From NCBI GenBank assembly GCA_016874755.1, contig VGTH01000003.1, forward strand, positions 124,001 through 188,000: DNA of 64,000 nucleotides, read 5' to 3'. The notes under the pieces are model-generated. The model was not told the DNA's origin, did not search any database, and saw only the letters and a list, made by a program, of their open reading frames with translations. Position 1 is the stretch's first letter. Every line of letters begins with the position of its first letter. Below, one piece after another: positions 1-9,039 of the stretch. The position numbers were made by a program, and so were the translations under genes. Origin of the DNA: Deltaproteobacteria bacterium (GTDB lineage Bacteria > Desulfobacterota > Binatia > UBA9968).

Positions 1-78
1 TACGGGGGCGAAGTTGCCGTGGTTCCGTTCGTGCAGGGTTTTTCGACCAGCGCTATTATCGAAAGGATAAGAGGTTAA
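1..78 (+). CDS. rfaE2: C-terminal end of D-glycero-beta-D-manno-heptose 1-phosphate adenylyltransferase (partial)
   Basis: The frame open from base 1 ends in TAA at 76-78 and encodes 25 residues. They include VPFVQGFSTSAIIERI, which matches the conserved tail of RfaE2/HldE-C nucleotidyltransferases (typically ending GFSTSAIIE). The enzyme makes ADP-heptose for LPS core. Only the last codons are in the window, so the call rests on this tail. It fits the separate heptose kinase gene at 4043-5026. The stop lies 6 bases before rpmB. Confidence 0.7.
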   Translation, partial: YGGEVAVVPFVQGFSTSAIIERIRG

Positions 79-84
79 AGAACA

Positions 85-276
85 ATGGCGAGGATATGCA
101 CTATTTGCGGCAAGGGCCGGTCGGTGGGTCACAACGTTAGCCATGCCAATAACAAAACCAAGCGCGTCTGGCAGCCCAATTTGAAAAGGGTCAAAGCGAA
201 ATTTGGGCTCACCGTGCGCCGTGCCCTGGTGTGCACCGACTGCATTCATTCGGGGCGAGTCCAAAAGGTCGCGTGA
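85..276 (+). CDS. rpmB: 50S ribosomal protein L28
   Basis: A 63-residue protein beginning [20 protein letters not shown], the normal start and length of L28. Two Cys pairs (CTIC at 5-8 and CTDC near residue 50) form the zinc-ribbon type of L28. ATG is preceded by a purine-rich AGAGGTTAAAG. It follows the rfaE2 tail by 6 bases on the same strand and converges on rel. No clear hairpin terminator is visible in the 55-base convergent gap. Confidence 0.97.
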   Translation: MARICTICGKGRSVGHNVSHANNKTKRVWQPNLKRVKAKFGLTVRRALVCTDCIHSGRVQKVA

Positions 277-331
277 AGATGGATAGGCGGCCCAACGTTT
301 TCCTCCTCCATCGTCTAGTGTCTTGGTTTGT

Positions 332-2542
332 TCAGTGCAGCTCTTCCTTGGCCCCTTCGCTTTCAACCTTCCCGCCGGTGCGGCCACGTCCGCGCACCGC
401 TTTGTAGACACCCTTCACTTTGGAGACATTCCTGAGCACTTCTTTTAAGTGCTCAGAGTTTTTGATCATCACTTCGAAAGTATTGAGCGCTTTCTGGCCG
501 GAAAAAGTATGAATCTGCGCCCGCGCGATGTTGGCGTCGGCGCTGGTGATCGCCGCGCTAATGGCGGCGAGCAAGCCCGGCTGATCGATGCAGGTGACCT
601 CGATCTTGACCGGCCTCGGCTGCTGATTCTCCTCTTCCCAACTCACCTCGATCTTGCGATGGGGATCGCTCTCTAACACCGTCGGGCAGCCGATCGTATG
701 GACTGTGACACCGCGCCCGCGAGTGATAAACCCGACGATGTTTTCGCCTGGCAGCGGATGGCAACATAACGCGAAACGGACCAGCACGTCCTCGACACCC
801 TTGACGCGAATGCCCAGACTGCGGCGTTGCTTTGACACTAGTCGAAACAAATTCTGCAGCGCCCCGTCGGCTTTTTTGCTGCCGACTTCCAACTTATCCG
901 GCGGCACCAGCTTGGCAAGCAGGCTGCGAGTCGTGATGCGACCGTAGCCGAGGGCCGAGAGCAGCGATTCCTCGTCGCTCAGGCCCAACTCTCGGGTCAG
1001 CCAATCGATCTTTCCTTGGCTCTTTAGCGTGGAAAAGTCGAGCTGATAATGATGCAGGTCGTGATCGAGAATCTCCCGGCCCAGCACCAAGCTGCGCTCG
1101 CGCTGCTGGGTCTTTAACCAGGCGCGGATTTTTGACTTGGCACGCGGCGTCTTGATCCACTTGAGCCAGTCGCGGCTCGGGGTTTGCTGCGGTGTCGTGA
1201 TGATTTCAACCGTATCGCCGCTACGCAAAAGATACTTGAGCGAGACCAGCTGCCCATTCACCCGCGCGCCCGAGCAATGATGGCCAACTTCGGAGTGAAT
1301 GCGGTAGGCAAAATCAACCACGGTGGAGCCTTTCGGGAAATTGAGCAGATCACCGTTGGGCGTAAACACGTACATCTGCGTGGCAAACAAGTCTTCCTTG
1401 AGGCTGTGCAAGAACTCCTGGGGATCCTGCAGGTTTTCCTGCCATTCGAGTAGTTGGCGCAGCCAGGAGTAGCGCCGAATATCGCTGACCGGAAACTCGT
1501 CGCCTTCCTTGTAGCGCCAGTGGGCGGCGATGCCTTCCTCCGCCACTCGGTGCATTTCATGGGTGCGAATTTGAATTTCGATGCGCTCACCGTAGGGACC
1601 GATCAAGGTGGTGTGCAGCGACTGATACATGTTGGGTTTAGGCAGTGCGATATAGTCCTTGAAGCGCCCCGGCACCGGGCGCCATTGGCCATGCACGACG
1701 CCAAGGGCTTCGTAGCACTCGCGCGGCGTGTCGACCAGAATGCGAAAGGCAACCAGGTCGTAGATTTGATCGTATAGGAGATTCTGGCTCTCCATCTTCT
1801 GGTAGATACTAAAAAAATGTTTAGGCCGCCCGGATATTTCGGCGTCGATGCCTTCGGCTTCCAGCTTGCGGCGCATCACCGAAATCACTTCTTCGATGTA
1901 TTTGTCTCGATCGGTTTTCTTTTTGGCAACATTGCGCTTCAACTGGTAGTAAATTTCCGGATGTAAATACTTGAGAGCCAGATCTTCGAGCTCGGTTTTG
2001 ATCCAGGCGATGCCCAAGCGGTGCGACAGCGGCGCATAGATATCCAGCGTTTCTTGCGCGGTGAGAATCTGCTTCTCCGGCGGCATGTGATCGAGCGTGC
2101 GCATGTTGTGCACCCGGTCGGCCAGCTTGATCAAGATCACCCGCACATCTTTGCCCATGGCCAGCAGCATCTTGCGAAAGTTCTCAGCCTGCTTTTCCTC
2201 CCGGCTGATAAAATTAGTGCGGCTCAATTTAGTAACGCCGTCCACTAAAGCCGCGATCTCTTTGCCGAACTCGCGCCTGAGCTCATTGAGAGTCGTGAGC
2301 GTATCTTCGACCGTGTCGTGCAATAACCCGCTGGCGACGCTCGGCACATCGAGTTTCAAATCGGCAATAATATCGGCCACGGCCATCGGGTGAATCAGGT
2401 AGGGTTCGCCGGAAAGGCGCTTTTGCCCCTGATGGACGCGCGCCGAAAATTCATAGGCTTTGCGCAAAAGCTCGGCATCGGCGCTCGGATAGTAGCCTTG
2501 CACCTTTTCGATCAAATCGGCGACTTTGACGTCACGGCTCAT
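332..2542 (-). CDS. rel: bifunctional (p)ppGpp synthetase/hydrolase
   Basis: This 736-residue Rel/SpoT protein makes and degrades (p)ppGpp. The N-terminal hydrolase domain carries HDTVEDT (H75, D76) and DRVHNM near 142. The synthetase domain has RFKD at 293-296 and MYQSLHTT just after. The basic RFKD form, rather than the acidic ExDD of monofunctional RelA, is typical of bifunctional enzymes. A TGS domain follows around 390-450 (VFTPNGDLLNFPKGSTVVDF), and an ACT domain ends the protein. The hydrolase motif is intact. ATG overlaps the gmk stop as ATGA, so gmk and rel are probably translationally coupled. The rpoZ gene that often sits between them is absent. Confidence 0.95.
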   Translation of the reverse strand: MSRDVKVADLIEKVQGYYPSADAELLRKAYEFSARVHQGQKRLSGEPYLIHPMAVADIIADLKLDVPSVASGLLHDTVEDTLTTLNELRREFGKEIAALVDGVTKLSRTNFISREEKQAENFRKMLLAMGKDVRVILIKLADRVHNMRTLDHMPPEKQILTAQETLDIYAPLSHRLGIAWIKTELEDLALKYLHPEIYYQLKRNVAKKKTDRDKYIEEVISVMRRKLEAEGIDAEISGRPKHFFSIYQKMESQNLLYDQIYDLVAFRILVDTPRECYEALGVVHGQWRPVPGRFKDYIALPKPNMYQSLHTTLIGPYGERIEIQIRTHEMHRVAEEGIAAHWRYKEGDEFPVSDIRRYSWLRQLLEWQENLQDPQEFLHSLKEDLFATQMYVFTPNGDLLNFPKGSTVVDFAYRIHSEVGHHCSGARVNGQLVSLKYLLRSGDTVEIITTPQQTPSRDWLKWIKTPRAKSKIRAWLKTQQRERSLVLGREILDHDLHHYQLDFSTLKSQGKIDWLTRELGLSDEESLLSALGYGRITTRSLLAKLVPPDKLEVGSKKADGALQNLFRLVSKQRRSLGIRVKGVEDVLVRFALCCHPLPGENIVGFITRGRGVTVHTIGCPTVLESDPHRKIEVSWEEENQQPRPVKIEVTCIDQPGLLAAISAAITSADANIARAQIHTFSGQKALNTFEVMIKNSEHLKEVLRNVSKVKGVYKAVRGRGRTGGKVESEGAKEELH

Positions 2543-3192
2543 GGCTGATCCGGTTGTTTCTTGCCGTGTAGAGGTTCAATGCGCCACTCGGTGACTCGTG
2601 CCGTGCGCGCGCGCTCGGCTTCGACGATGCCTTTGAGAACCTCCACCGCGGCTTTCACTTCATGGTTCACGACATAATAATCATACTGATTTATCCGGTG
2701 GATTTCACCCTTCGCGTTGGCCAGTCGGCGGCGGATCACCTGCTTGTCGTCGGTGCCGCGCAATGACAGCCGCTTCTCCAGCTCGCCCATGGACGGCGGC
2801 AAGAGAAATATCGAAACCGCGCACGGGTAGACGACTTTGATGCTTTCCGCGCCCTGCACGTCGATATCGAGCAATATGTCACGCCCGGCCTGGATATTCT
2901 TATCCAACGGTTTTCGCGGCGTGCCGTAGAGAAAGTCATGCACCTTGGCCCACTCGGCGAATTCGCCGCGCGCGCGCATGGCGTCAAATTGTCGTTCGCT
3001 AATAAAGCGGTAGTCGCGCCCATTATGTTCGCCGGCGCGTTTGGCGCGTGTGGTGCAGGAAACCGACAGTCGAATTTCCGGATAAATTTCGCGCAGCTGG
3101 TTGTACAGCGTGGTCTTACCGGCGCCCGAGGGCGCAGACAGTATGAAAATGATGCCTTGGCGTTTGGCCGCCGCCGGGGTTTTGGCTCTCAT
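2539..3192 (-). CDS. gmk: guanylate kinase
   Basis: A 217-residue protein that phosphorylates GMP to GDP with ATP. The P-loop SAPSGAGKTTL lies at 19-29. The GMP-binding region includes SVSCTTRAKRAGEHNGRDY, the usual guanylate kinase pattern. ATG overlaps the yicC stop by 4 bases and its own stop overlaps rel by 4 bases. The yicC-gmk-rel order is common in Proteobacteria. It supplies guanine nucleotides, the same pool that Rel uses. Confidence 0.97.
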   Translation of the reverse strand: MRAKTPAAAKRQGIIFILSAPSGAGKTTLYNQLREIYPEIRLSVSCTTRAKRAGEHNGRDYRFISERQFDAMRARGEFAEWAKVHDFLYGTPRKPLDKNIQAGRDILLDIDVQGAESIKVVYPCAVSIFLLPPSMGELEKRLSLRGTDDKQVIRRRLANAKGEIHRINQYDYYVVNHEVKAAVEVLKGIVEAERARTARVTEWRIEPLHGKKQPDQP

Positions 3193-4046
3193 TCGATGTT
3201 TTGCGTCTGCTCGCGAATTTTTTCGACCCGTTCTTTGCCTTCGAGCACGAGCTGCACCACCGGCAGCTGCGGCACTTTGGAGCTGATGGTGTTCAATTCC
3301 CGATTGACTTCCTGGAGCATAAAATCGATTTTCTTTCCCACCGGTTCGGTCTCGCGCAGCACTTGGCCCAGATTGGTGACGTGACTTCGCAGGCGGACCA
3401 GCTCTTCATTGATATCGCCTTTTAATACCACACTGGCCACTTCCAGGTTCTCGCCTCTGCCGCCGTTGTCACCCGCGCGGCCGGCCGGGCCCTTTTGCTG
3501 GCGCACCCCGAGCTCGGCGGCGCGTTCTTCCAATGCGCTAGTGATGCGCGTCATTTGGTTCACCTGGCTTTGCATATCGGCCTTGAGCTGGCGCCCTTCG
3601 CGCTCGCGCGACTGCTCAAGTTTCTTGAGCGCCGCAATCAAAGCGTTGAAGAGCGCCTTGCGCTCGCGGCCAATGTCGACTTCTACTTCGCGCACATGGA
3701 AGAGATCGGGCACGCTCGGCAGCAGCGCAACGCTCACCTCTCCCGCAAGTTTATGTTTTTTCTTCGCCTGTTTGATCGATGCCAGGTACTGGCCGAGAAG
3801 CGCCTCGTCCATCTCCAGCTTGTGCGCCTGCGCCTTGCCGGGCAAACGATTGACGAACAGGTCGATGCGCCCGCGGGAAATTTTCTCACGGATGGTTTTG
3901 CGGATTTCTTCCTCCAGCGCCATGTATTCGCGCGGCACACGCAGCTGCAGATCGAGGTGGCGGTGATTCAAGCTGCGCACCTGCACGGAAACTTTGGTTG
4001 CGCCGCTCTGCTGCGACGCTTCGCCATAGCCAGTCATGCTCTTCAT
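3189..4046 (-). CDS. yicC: YicC family endoribonuclease
   Basis: A 285-residue protein that starts MKSMTGYGEA, the hallmark of the YicC family. It has the conserved C-terminal helical region (RLRSHVTNLGQVLRE, GKKIDFMLQEVNRELNTI). E. coli YicC is an endoribonuclease; that role is transferred by family. The gene shares 4-base overlaps with hldA upstream and gmk downstream. A glycine- and arginine-rich stretch (GPAGRAGDNGGRGEN) sits in the middle and looks like a lineage-specific loop. Confidence 0.95.
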   Translation of the reverse strand: MKSMTGYGEASQQSGATKVSVQVRSLNHRHLDLQLRVPREYMALEEEIRKTIREKISRGRIDLFVNRLPGKAQAHKLEMDEALLGQYLASIKQAKKKHKLAGEVSVALLPSVPDLFHVREVEVDIGRERKALFNALIAALKKLEQSREREGRQLKADMQSQVNQMTRITSALEERAAELGVRQQKGPAGRAGDNGGRGENLEVASVVLKGDINEELVRLRSHVTNLGQVLRETEPVGKKIDFMLQEVNRELNTISSKVPQLPVVQLVLEGKERVEKIREQTQNIE

Positions 4047-5026
4047 ACGCGGTCCTTAAGAATTTTTCCCAATCGCTGCGCCGACACCGCCACAGTCCCC
4101 ACCTCGTCACCGACCAAACCGGCGGCCATATTCGACAACACCGCGGCATCTTCAAAGCCGGCGCCGCAAGCAAGAGCCAGCGCGCAGGCCGCCACCACGG
4201 TGTCACCCGCGCCGGTAACGTCGAACATGTCCTTTGGCTCGGTGCGAAAGTGCTGCACCGCGCCCCGGGCGCGAAAAAGACTCGACCCGTCAGGGCCGCG
4301 CGTCACCAGCACCGTCTGGGCGCGCCATAGCCGCACCAGCCGGGCGCCCGCGGCCAGCAGGGTTTTTTCATCGCGGATTTTGATCCCGGACGCGTCGCTC
4401 GCCTCGTCCTTGTTCGGCGTGAGCAGCGTCGCGCCGCGGTAACGCGCGTAGTTCTCTTTTTTGGGGTCGACGATAAGCGGCAGTTTTTTTCTCTGGCTCA
4501 AACCGGCTACCAACTGCAGCAGTTGGTCGTTGACAATCCCTTTGCCGTAGTCCGATATCACGATGCCATCGAAACGTTCCGCGCTTTTCGCCACATACCT
4601 ACACACACGGCTAAGGCTGCCCGCGTGCCCGCTATGGACCGACTCTCGGTCAAGCCGGACGATCTGCTGATGGCGCGGCCGGGCGATCACGCGAGTCTTC
4701 TGGATCGTCTGGTGCTGGCGGTCAACCACGACGCCGGCCGTCGAAGCGCCGATACGCCGTAATTCTTGCAGCATCCGCTTGCCCGCGCCATCGACCCCCA
4801 CAACGCCGCAGGCGGTCACCTGGCCGCCGAGGGAACGAATGTTATGGATCACGTTGGCCGCGCCGCCGAGACGGATGCTCTCATCGGTCACGCGCAGCAC
4901 CGGCACCGGCGCTTCCGGTGAAATGCGCTCCACGTCGCCCCAAATAAAGCGATCGATCATCAGATCGCCGACCACTAACAAATGTACAGCGGGAAACTTT
5001 TTCAGCAGATCTAACAGCGGCGGCAT
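4043..5026 (-). CDS. hldA: D-glycero-beta-D-manno-heptose-7-phosphate kinase
   Basis: A PfkB-family kinase that phosphorylates heptose 7-phosphate to the 1,7-bisphosphate, a step toward ADP-heptose. Visible motifs are VVGDLMIDRFIWGDVERISP near the N-terminus, the glycine-rich RLGGAANV, and DVTGAGDT at about 269-276, which holds the catalytic Asp. The protein is kinase only (327 aa). The adenylyltransferase half is separate; its tail is at the left edge. I chose ATG at 5026. A TTG eight codons upstream (5050) overlaps the previous stop, but no ribosome-binding site precedes it. Confidence 0.93.
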   Translation of the reverse strand: MPPLLDLLKKFPAVHLLVVGDLMIDRFIWGDVERISPEAPVPVLRVTDESIRLGGAANVIHNIRSLGGQVTACGVVGVDGAGKRMLQELRRIGASTAGVVVDRQHQTIQKTRVIARPRHQQIVRLDRESVHSGHAGSLSRVCRYVAKSAERFDGIVISDYGKGIVNDQLLQLVAGLSQRKKLPLIVDPKKENYARYRGATLLTPNKDEASDASGIKIRDEKTLLAAGARLVRLWRAQTVLVTRGPDGSSLFRARGAVQHFRTEPKDMFDVTGAGDTVVAACALALACGAGFEDAAVLSNMAAGLVGDEVGTVAVSAQRLGKILKDRV

Positions 5027-5046
5027 CGAAGAATTCTCAAAATATT

Positions 5047-6120
5047 TCAAGATTGGGCCAATAGCTCGTAGTAAAAGGCTTCATTGGTGCGCGCCATCTG
5101 GTCGAGGGAAAACCGCTGTTCCACCCGCGCCGCGCCGCGCCGCCCCATCCCAGCGGCCCTCTCGGGGGCTTGGAGCAACTGCAAAATCGCGTCGGCCAGC
5201 GCCGCCGCATCACCCGGCTCGACGAGTAGACCGGTCTCGCCATCGAGCACCGACTCGGCGAGGCCGCCGACTTTGCTCGCGACTACCGGTTTACCGGCTG
5301 CCATCGCTTCGAGCGCCGCCACGCCCAGGCCCTCGAAAAGTGACGGCATGACGAAGATATCGAGCTCGGCTAGAAATGCCGCCGGGTCCGAGACAAAACC
5401 GCAAAACTGCACCCGATCGGCGACCCCCAAACGGCGCGCCAACTCTTGCAACTCTGCCGAGAGTGGCCCCGCACCCGCAATGCGATACTCGATGGGCAAA
5501 CCCTGCTCGCGCAGTTGCGCTGCCGCCTCAATCAAGTAGCGCAGCCCTTTGCGTTCCTCCAGCACCGCCACGGTGCCGACGATTGCGCCCACCGGTGTTG
5601 ACCCAAGGCGCGGCCGGCGAAACCGCGCCGGCTCGATGCCGCTATAAACGACACGAATCTTGCGCTCCTCGACACCTGCGTCGCGGAGCAGATCGGCGAT
5701 CTTTTGTGAGATAGCAACCACACCGTCCGCGCCCCGATTGTAAAGCCAGCGCGCCCGCGCGCTGCTTTTCTCGGGATAGTCCATGCGCCGCGTGACGACA
5801 AACTTGGCGCGCCGGCTACCGGCGGCAAACCAGGCGGCGAGGGCGTGCGCCCGTTTGGTGTGGAGATGAACGATATCGAAGTTCTCTCGCTGGATCAGCC
5901 GACGTATCGCCCAGGCAGGCCGGACTGCAAGATCATTGCGCGCAATCATGGGAATAAGGGATACGTTCGAGTCTTGGGCTCGCGGCCAGAGCTGCCCTTG
6001 CGGATGGGCCAGCAGATATTGCCGATGTCCCTGCTTGGCGAGATACGTTAGCAATCCGAGGACCTGCGCCTCACCGCCACCCCAATTTCTCTCCGGATCG
6101 ATGTGTAGAATCTTCAACAA
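5047..6120 (-). CDS. glycosyltransferase family 4 protein
   Basis: A GT-B fold transferase of about 357 residues. The N-terminal domain opens with LKILHIDPERNWGGGEAQV, the acceptor-side glycine-rich loop. The C-terminal domain has FVMPSLFEGLGVAALEAMAAG, which contains the E-x7-E motif of retaining family 4 enzymes. There is no ATG near the start. TTG at 6120 is preceded by GGTGAG at good spacing; a TTG at 6144 would overlap the previous gene. The donor and acceptor are unknown. Its place next to hldA suggests LPS core or O-antigen assembly at the inner face of the inner membrane. Confidence 0.88.
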   Translation of the reverse strand: MLKILHIDPERNWGGGEAQVLGLLTYLAKQGHRQYLLAHPQGQLWPRAQDSNVSLIPMIARNDLAVRPAWAIRRLIQRENFDIVHLHTKRAHALAAWFAAGSRRAKFVVTRRMDYPEKSSARARWLYNRGADGVVAISQKIADLLRDAGVEERKIRVVYSGIEPARFRRPRLGSTPVGAIVGTVAVLEERKGLRYLIEAAAQLREQGLPIEYRIAGAGPLSAELQELARRLGVADRVQFCGFVSDPAAFLAELDIFVMPSLFEGLGVAALEAMAAGKPVVASKVGGLAESVLDGETGLLVEPGDAAALADAILQLLQAPERAAGMGRRGAARVEQRFSLDQMARTNEAFYYELLAQS

Positions 6121-6127
6121 GCGGCGC

Positions 6128-6934
6128 TCACCGCTTGCGCTCAACTTCGTCGTTCTCCTCTAGCTCAATTTCCCAAAGCTTAGCATACTTGAGAAAAACG
6201 TAAACGGCAGCCGCGACGGCCACGTAGAAGCCGGCAAAGCCCTCCATGAACCCGCGCTTGATGATGTAGCTGCGAAAAAACCGCACCGCTGGCCGCAGTA
6301 GTGCATCGCTTAAGCGAAAGGGCTGCCGCTCACGACGGAGCTCCCCCGACGAGATCGTCGTAAAGCGATTGATGCGCTGCATATGATCGTCGATATTGCG
6401 GTAAGAGAAATGATGTAGCGGATGTCTTAAGCGCCGTACCGGCCCGTCGACGATGATTTTTTCATGTGGATCTGAGCCGCCCCAGGTAGCTTGATCGCGG
6501 TGAAACAGACGAATATCATAGTCGGGGTACCAGCCGCCGCGGCGCCACCAACGCTTTAAGTAGTACACCAAGCGCGGCAGCTCGTATCCGGCATATCGTC
6601 CGCTGTCAGCGGTGAGCGCTCGCTGAATTTCCTCGCGCAACTCATCGGTCACTCGTTCGTCCGAGTCCACTAGGATCACCCAGTCCTTCGTTGCTTGAGA
6701 ATGGGCAAAGGCTTTCTGGTCGCGGTAACCCGCCCAGGGGCGCTGAATCACGCGGTCCGTGTATTGCCGAGAAATCTCGACTGTTCGATCCGTGCTAAAA
6801 GAATCGACAACCACGATCTCGTCGCACCAACCGAGGCTCGCCAAACAATCGCCTATGTTATTCTGTTCATTGAAGCAGACAACGATAGCAGAGATCGTCG
6901 GCCGCGCGCGCGCGATAGTTGGGTTATCCGCCAT
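6128..6934 (-). CDS. glycosyltransferase family 2 protein, WaaE/KdtX-like
   Basis: A 268-residue GT-A enzyme. The N-terminus has ISAIVVCFNEQNNIGDCLAS, followed by EIVVVDSFSTD and LVDSDERV, the nucleotide- and metal-binding DxD-like sites. WWRRGGWYPDYDIRLFHR and the C-terminal hydrophobic segment around 230-250 resemble the WaaE/KdtX subfamily, which adds beta-1,4-glucose to heptose I of the core. That acceptor is inferred from family. It starts at ATG 6934 in a 73-base divergent spacer facing the plus-strand methyltransferase, so its promoter should lie there or within it. Confidence 0.85.
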   Translation of the reverse strand: MADNPTIARARPTISAIVVCFNEQNNIGDCLASLGWCDEIVVVDSFSTDRTVEISRQYTDRVIQRPWAGYRDQKAFAHSQATKDWVILVDSDERVTDELREEIQRALTADSGRYAGYELPRLVYYLKRWWRRGGWYPDYDIRLFHRDQATWGGSDPHEKIIVDGPVRRLRHPLHHFSYRNIDDHMQRINRFTTISSGELRRERQPFRLSDALLRPAVRFFRSYIIKRGFMEGFAGFYVAVAAAVYVFLKYAKLWEIELEENDEVERKR

Positions 6935-7007
6935 AAACGGTCGGTGCTAGCAAGGCAGCCGCGCTGGCTTCAACTTTTCGACTCGAAATGCTATACCCAC
7001 AGCCAAC

Positions 7008-7763
7008 GTGAACAAGCAGTTGAAAGAATTGCAGGACGTATATGACGCTCCGGGCATGTTAACCTACGGCGAAGTCGATTGCCTGTATCGCCTCGGCCAA
7101 ATCAACCACTGCCAAGGGGTGATCGTCGAGATCGGCAGCTGGAAAGGCAAATCGACCATCGCCCTGGCGCGCGGCGCCGCCAAAGTTCACAATGAAAAAA
7201 TCTACGCCATCGATCCCCACGCGGTACAGCCGGAAGAAGGATACTTCGAAGACACCCGTGCCGATTTTCTCGCCAACATCAAAAAGGCCGGCGTCGAAGA
7301 TCGCGTCGTGCCGATGATCATGACGTCGGAAGAAGCGGCGCGCGGTTGGAACCAGCCGATTCGCCTGCTGTGGATCGACGGCGATCACCGCTACGAACCA
7401 ACCAAACTCGACTTTACGCTCTGGGTGCCGCACCTGGTCGAGGGCGGCATTCTCGCAATGCACGATACGATCAGAAAGAAGGGGCCCAAGCGCGTGCTTT
7501 GGGAAAACGTTTTTCGATCGGGCCGTTTTCAAGAGATCGCGATCGTCGATAACATCACAGCCGTGCGCAAGGTGCGGCGCGCCTCACTCATCGGCCGATT
7601 GCGCAACTATCTCACGCTGGCTTTCCGCGCCATCTATATCGCCGCGCGCAAAAGCAGCCTGCCCTACTCCAAACCGGCCGGCCGATGGCTGCTGCGAAAG
7701 CTCACCACTCAAGCCTGGATGCCGCTCTTGGTTTTGGCTTTCTCGTCGAGCATCGCACGGTAA
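7008..7763 (+). CDS. class I SAM-dependent methyltransferase
   Basis: A 251-residue protein with a methyltransferase core. IVEIGSWKGKSTIALA is motif I, YAIDPH follows as motif II, and LLWIDGDHRYEPTKLD resembles the Methyltransf_24/CmcI-type O-methyltransferases. GGILAMHDT completes the core. A basic C-terminal tail of about 70 residues has no assigned role. GTG 7008 is the upstream start; ATG 7056 is possible, and neither has a strong ribosome-binding site. It is the only plus-strand gene in a 57-kb minus-strand array, and its last 55 bases overlap the end of the convergent transferase gene. A glycan methylation role is inferred from neighbours. Confidence 0.8.
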   Translation: MNKQLKELQDVYDAPGMLTYGEVDCLYRLGQINHCQGVIVEIGSWKGKSTIALARGAAKVHNEKIYAIDPHAVQPEEGYFEDTRADFLANIKKAGVEDRVVPMIMTSEEAARGWNQPIRLLWIDGDHRYEPTKLDFTLWVPHLVEGGILAMHDTIRKKGPKRVLWENVFRSGRFQEIAIVDNITAVRKVRRASLIGRLRNYLTLAFRAIYIAARKSSLPYSKPAGRWLLRKLTTQAWMPLLVLAFSSSIAR

Positions 7764-8632
7764 TGATAGTAGCGCCCCTTGGCGCGATATTTTTTGCGGA
7801 CGTTGCCGAAAATAGAATACCAGCCAAACCTGCAAATCGAGCGCAGGATATTCGGTACAATTGAAAAATAGGAGCTGTTCTTGTAGGCGAGCCGACTCCG
7901 GCCTTGCGCTTCATGGCGCCGGCGAAATTCTTCTTCGCACAGCCGCGCGGGATCGAGCTCATTGTAAACCGCGGCCTTAGGCTCCCAGCCGATCCGCTTG
8001 CCCGCTTGCAGCACACGTTTGGCGAATTCGACGTCTTCAGAGATGCCGTGCCCGCCCGGCCCTAAACGTTCGTCGAAGAGCCCGGTGGCGTCGAATACTT
8101 CGCGCCGCACTGCCATGTTACCGCCGGTCAAAGTCTTGAGGTCAGCGCCGGCGGGCGCCCCATAGTTGACAAAATCCATGGTCCGATAGCGATACAGCGC
8201 GGCGAGCAGATCCGTTTTCTGCTGATCTTCCGGGCGCATTAAAATGGCGCCTTGCATGACGTCGTGCGGCTTATGCTTGAAAAAGCTGTCGATCGCCGCC
8301 AGCCACTCCGGCAGCACTTCCACATCGTCGTCCATAAGAGCGATTAGGTTACCCGCCGTTAGCGGGATGGTTTTGTTCTGTGCGCGGCACTTGCCAGCGA
8401 TGGGCTCCGGTACTTGCCAGCAGCGCACGCCGTCGCGCCCATCGTACTCCTCGGTCAACGCCTTCACGGATGCGGCCACGACCTCGTTGGTCGCGTTATT
8501 GGCAATGACGATGTCGTGGCGGATTTGCGCGCGTCCGTGCACCCTGCATAGCGAGTCCAAGAGCCGGCGAATCTTTTCGACTCGGCCCGAGCTGGCGATG
8601 ATGATGCTGATCGAATTCTCCATGGTGGTCAT
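7709..8632 (-). CDS. glycosyltransferase family 2 protein
   Basis: A 307-residue GT-A transferase. SIIIASSGRVEKIRRLLDSL opens the nucleotide-binding fold and LIALMDDDVEVLPEW is the DxD site. LTGGNMAVRREVFDATGLFD and GISEDVEFAKRVLQAG are the acceptor-side motifs with the catalytic acidic residue (ED). It belongs to the same subfamily as the transferase at 11899-12819, which shares the GTN/GGN..VF...G.FD and SEDxE blocks. ATG overlaps the cupin stop by 4 bases. Its 3' end overlaps the opposite-strand methyltransferase by 55 bases. Sugar specificity is unknown. Confidence 0.85.
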   Translation of the reverse strand: MTTMENSISIIIASSGRVEKIRRLLDSLCRVHGRAQIRHDIVIANNATNEVVAASVKALTEEYDGRDGVRCWQVPEPIAGKCRAQNKTIPLTAGNLIALMDDDVEVLPEWLAAIDSFFKHKPHDVMQGAILMRPEDQQKTDLLAALYRYRTMDFVNYGAPAGADLKTLTGGNMAVRREVFDATGLFDERLGPGGHGISEDVEFAKRVLQAGKRIGWEPKAAVYNELDPARLCEEEFRRRHEAQGRSRLAYKNSSYFSIVPNILRSICRFGWYSIFGNVRKKYRAKGRYYHYRAMLDEKAKTKSGIQA

Positions 8633-9036
8633 AGCCCCGGAAAATCGAAGGCGTAGGTGTCCGGATCGCTGGGATCGAAATCCTCGCTCGCGACCACGAT
8701 CAAATAAAAAGGGATATCGCCGTCGCAGGTGATCGCGTGGGCAATCTGCGGCGCGATGGTCACGGTGATCATGTTGTTTTCTCCCATGGCGATGATTTTT
8801 TCTTCGCCGGTGCGAATATCGCGCAAGTAAAGCTTGGCATTGCCGCTGACGACGCTAAACCACTCGGTTTTGCGCGTGTGATAGTGTTTGCCCTTGGTTT
8901 TGCCAGGATTGCCGACCGTACAGAATAATTGCGCCAGGCGCGTGCCGTCGGCCAGACTTCCCGAGCGTAAGATCTCGGTCAGCCACCCACGCTCGTCCTT
9001 TTTCACTTCCAAATTTTCGATGCGTAGGCCTTCCAT
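8629..9036 (-). CDS. cupin-domain protein matching the C-terminal half of CapF
   Basis: A 135-residue single cupin. GKHYHTRKTEWF supplies H51, H53 and E58, and H100 follows in IAPQIAHAITC, giving a plausible metal site. This pattern matches the C-terminal cupin of CapF/WbjC, which epimerises the 4-keto sugar before its SDR domain reduces it in UDP-N-acetyl-L-fucosamine synthesis. Here the cupin is a separate gene, 3 bases after the RmlD/CapF-N-like reductase. With CapE at 9942-10982 it makes a split CapE-CapF set. A FdtA/WxcM-type isomerase is an alternative, but the motif fits CapF better. Confidence 0.75.
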   Translation of the reverse strand: MEGLRIENLEVKKDERGWLTEILRSGSLADGTRLAQLFCTVGNPGKTKGKHYHTRKTEWFSVVSGNAKLYLRDIRTGEEKIIAMGENNMITVTIAPQIAHAITCDGDIPFYLIVVASEDFDPSDPDTYAFDFPGL

Positions 9037-9039
9037 ATG

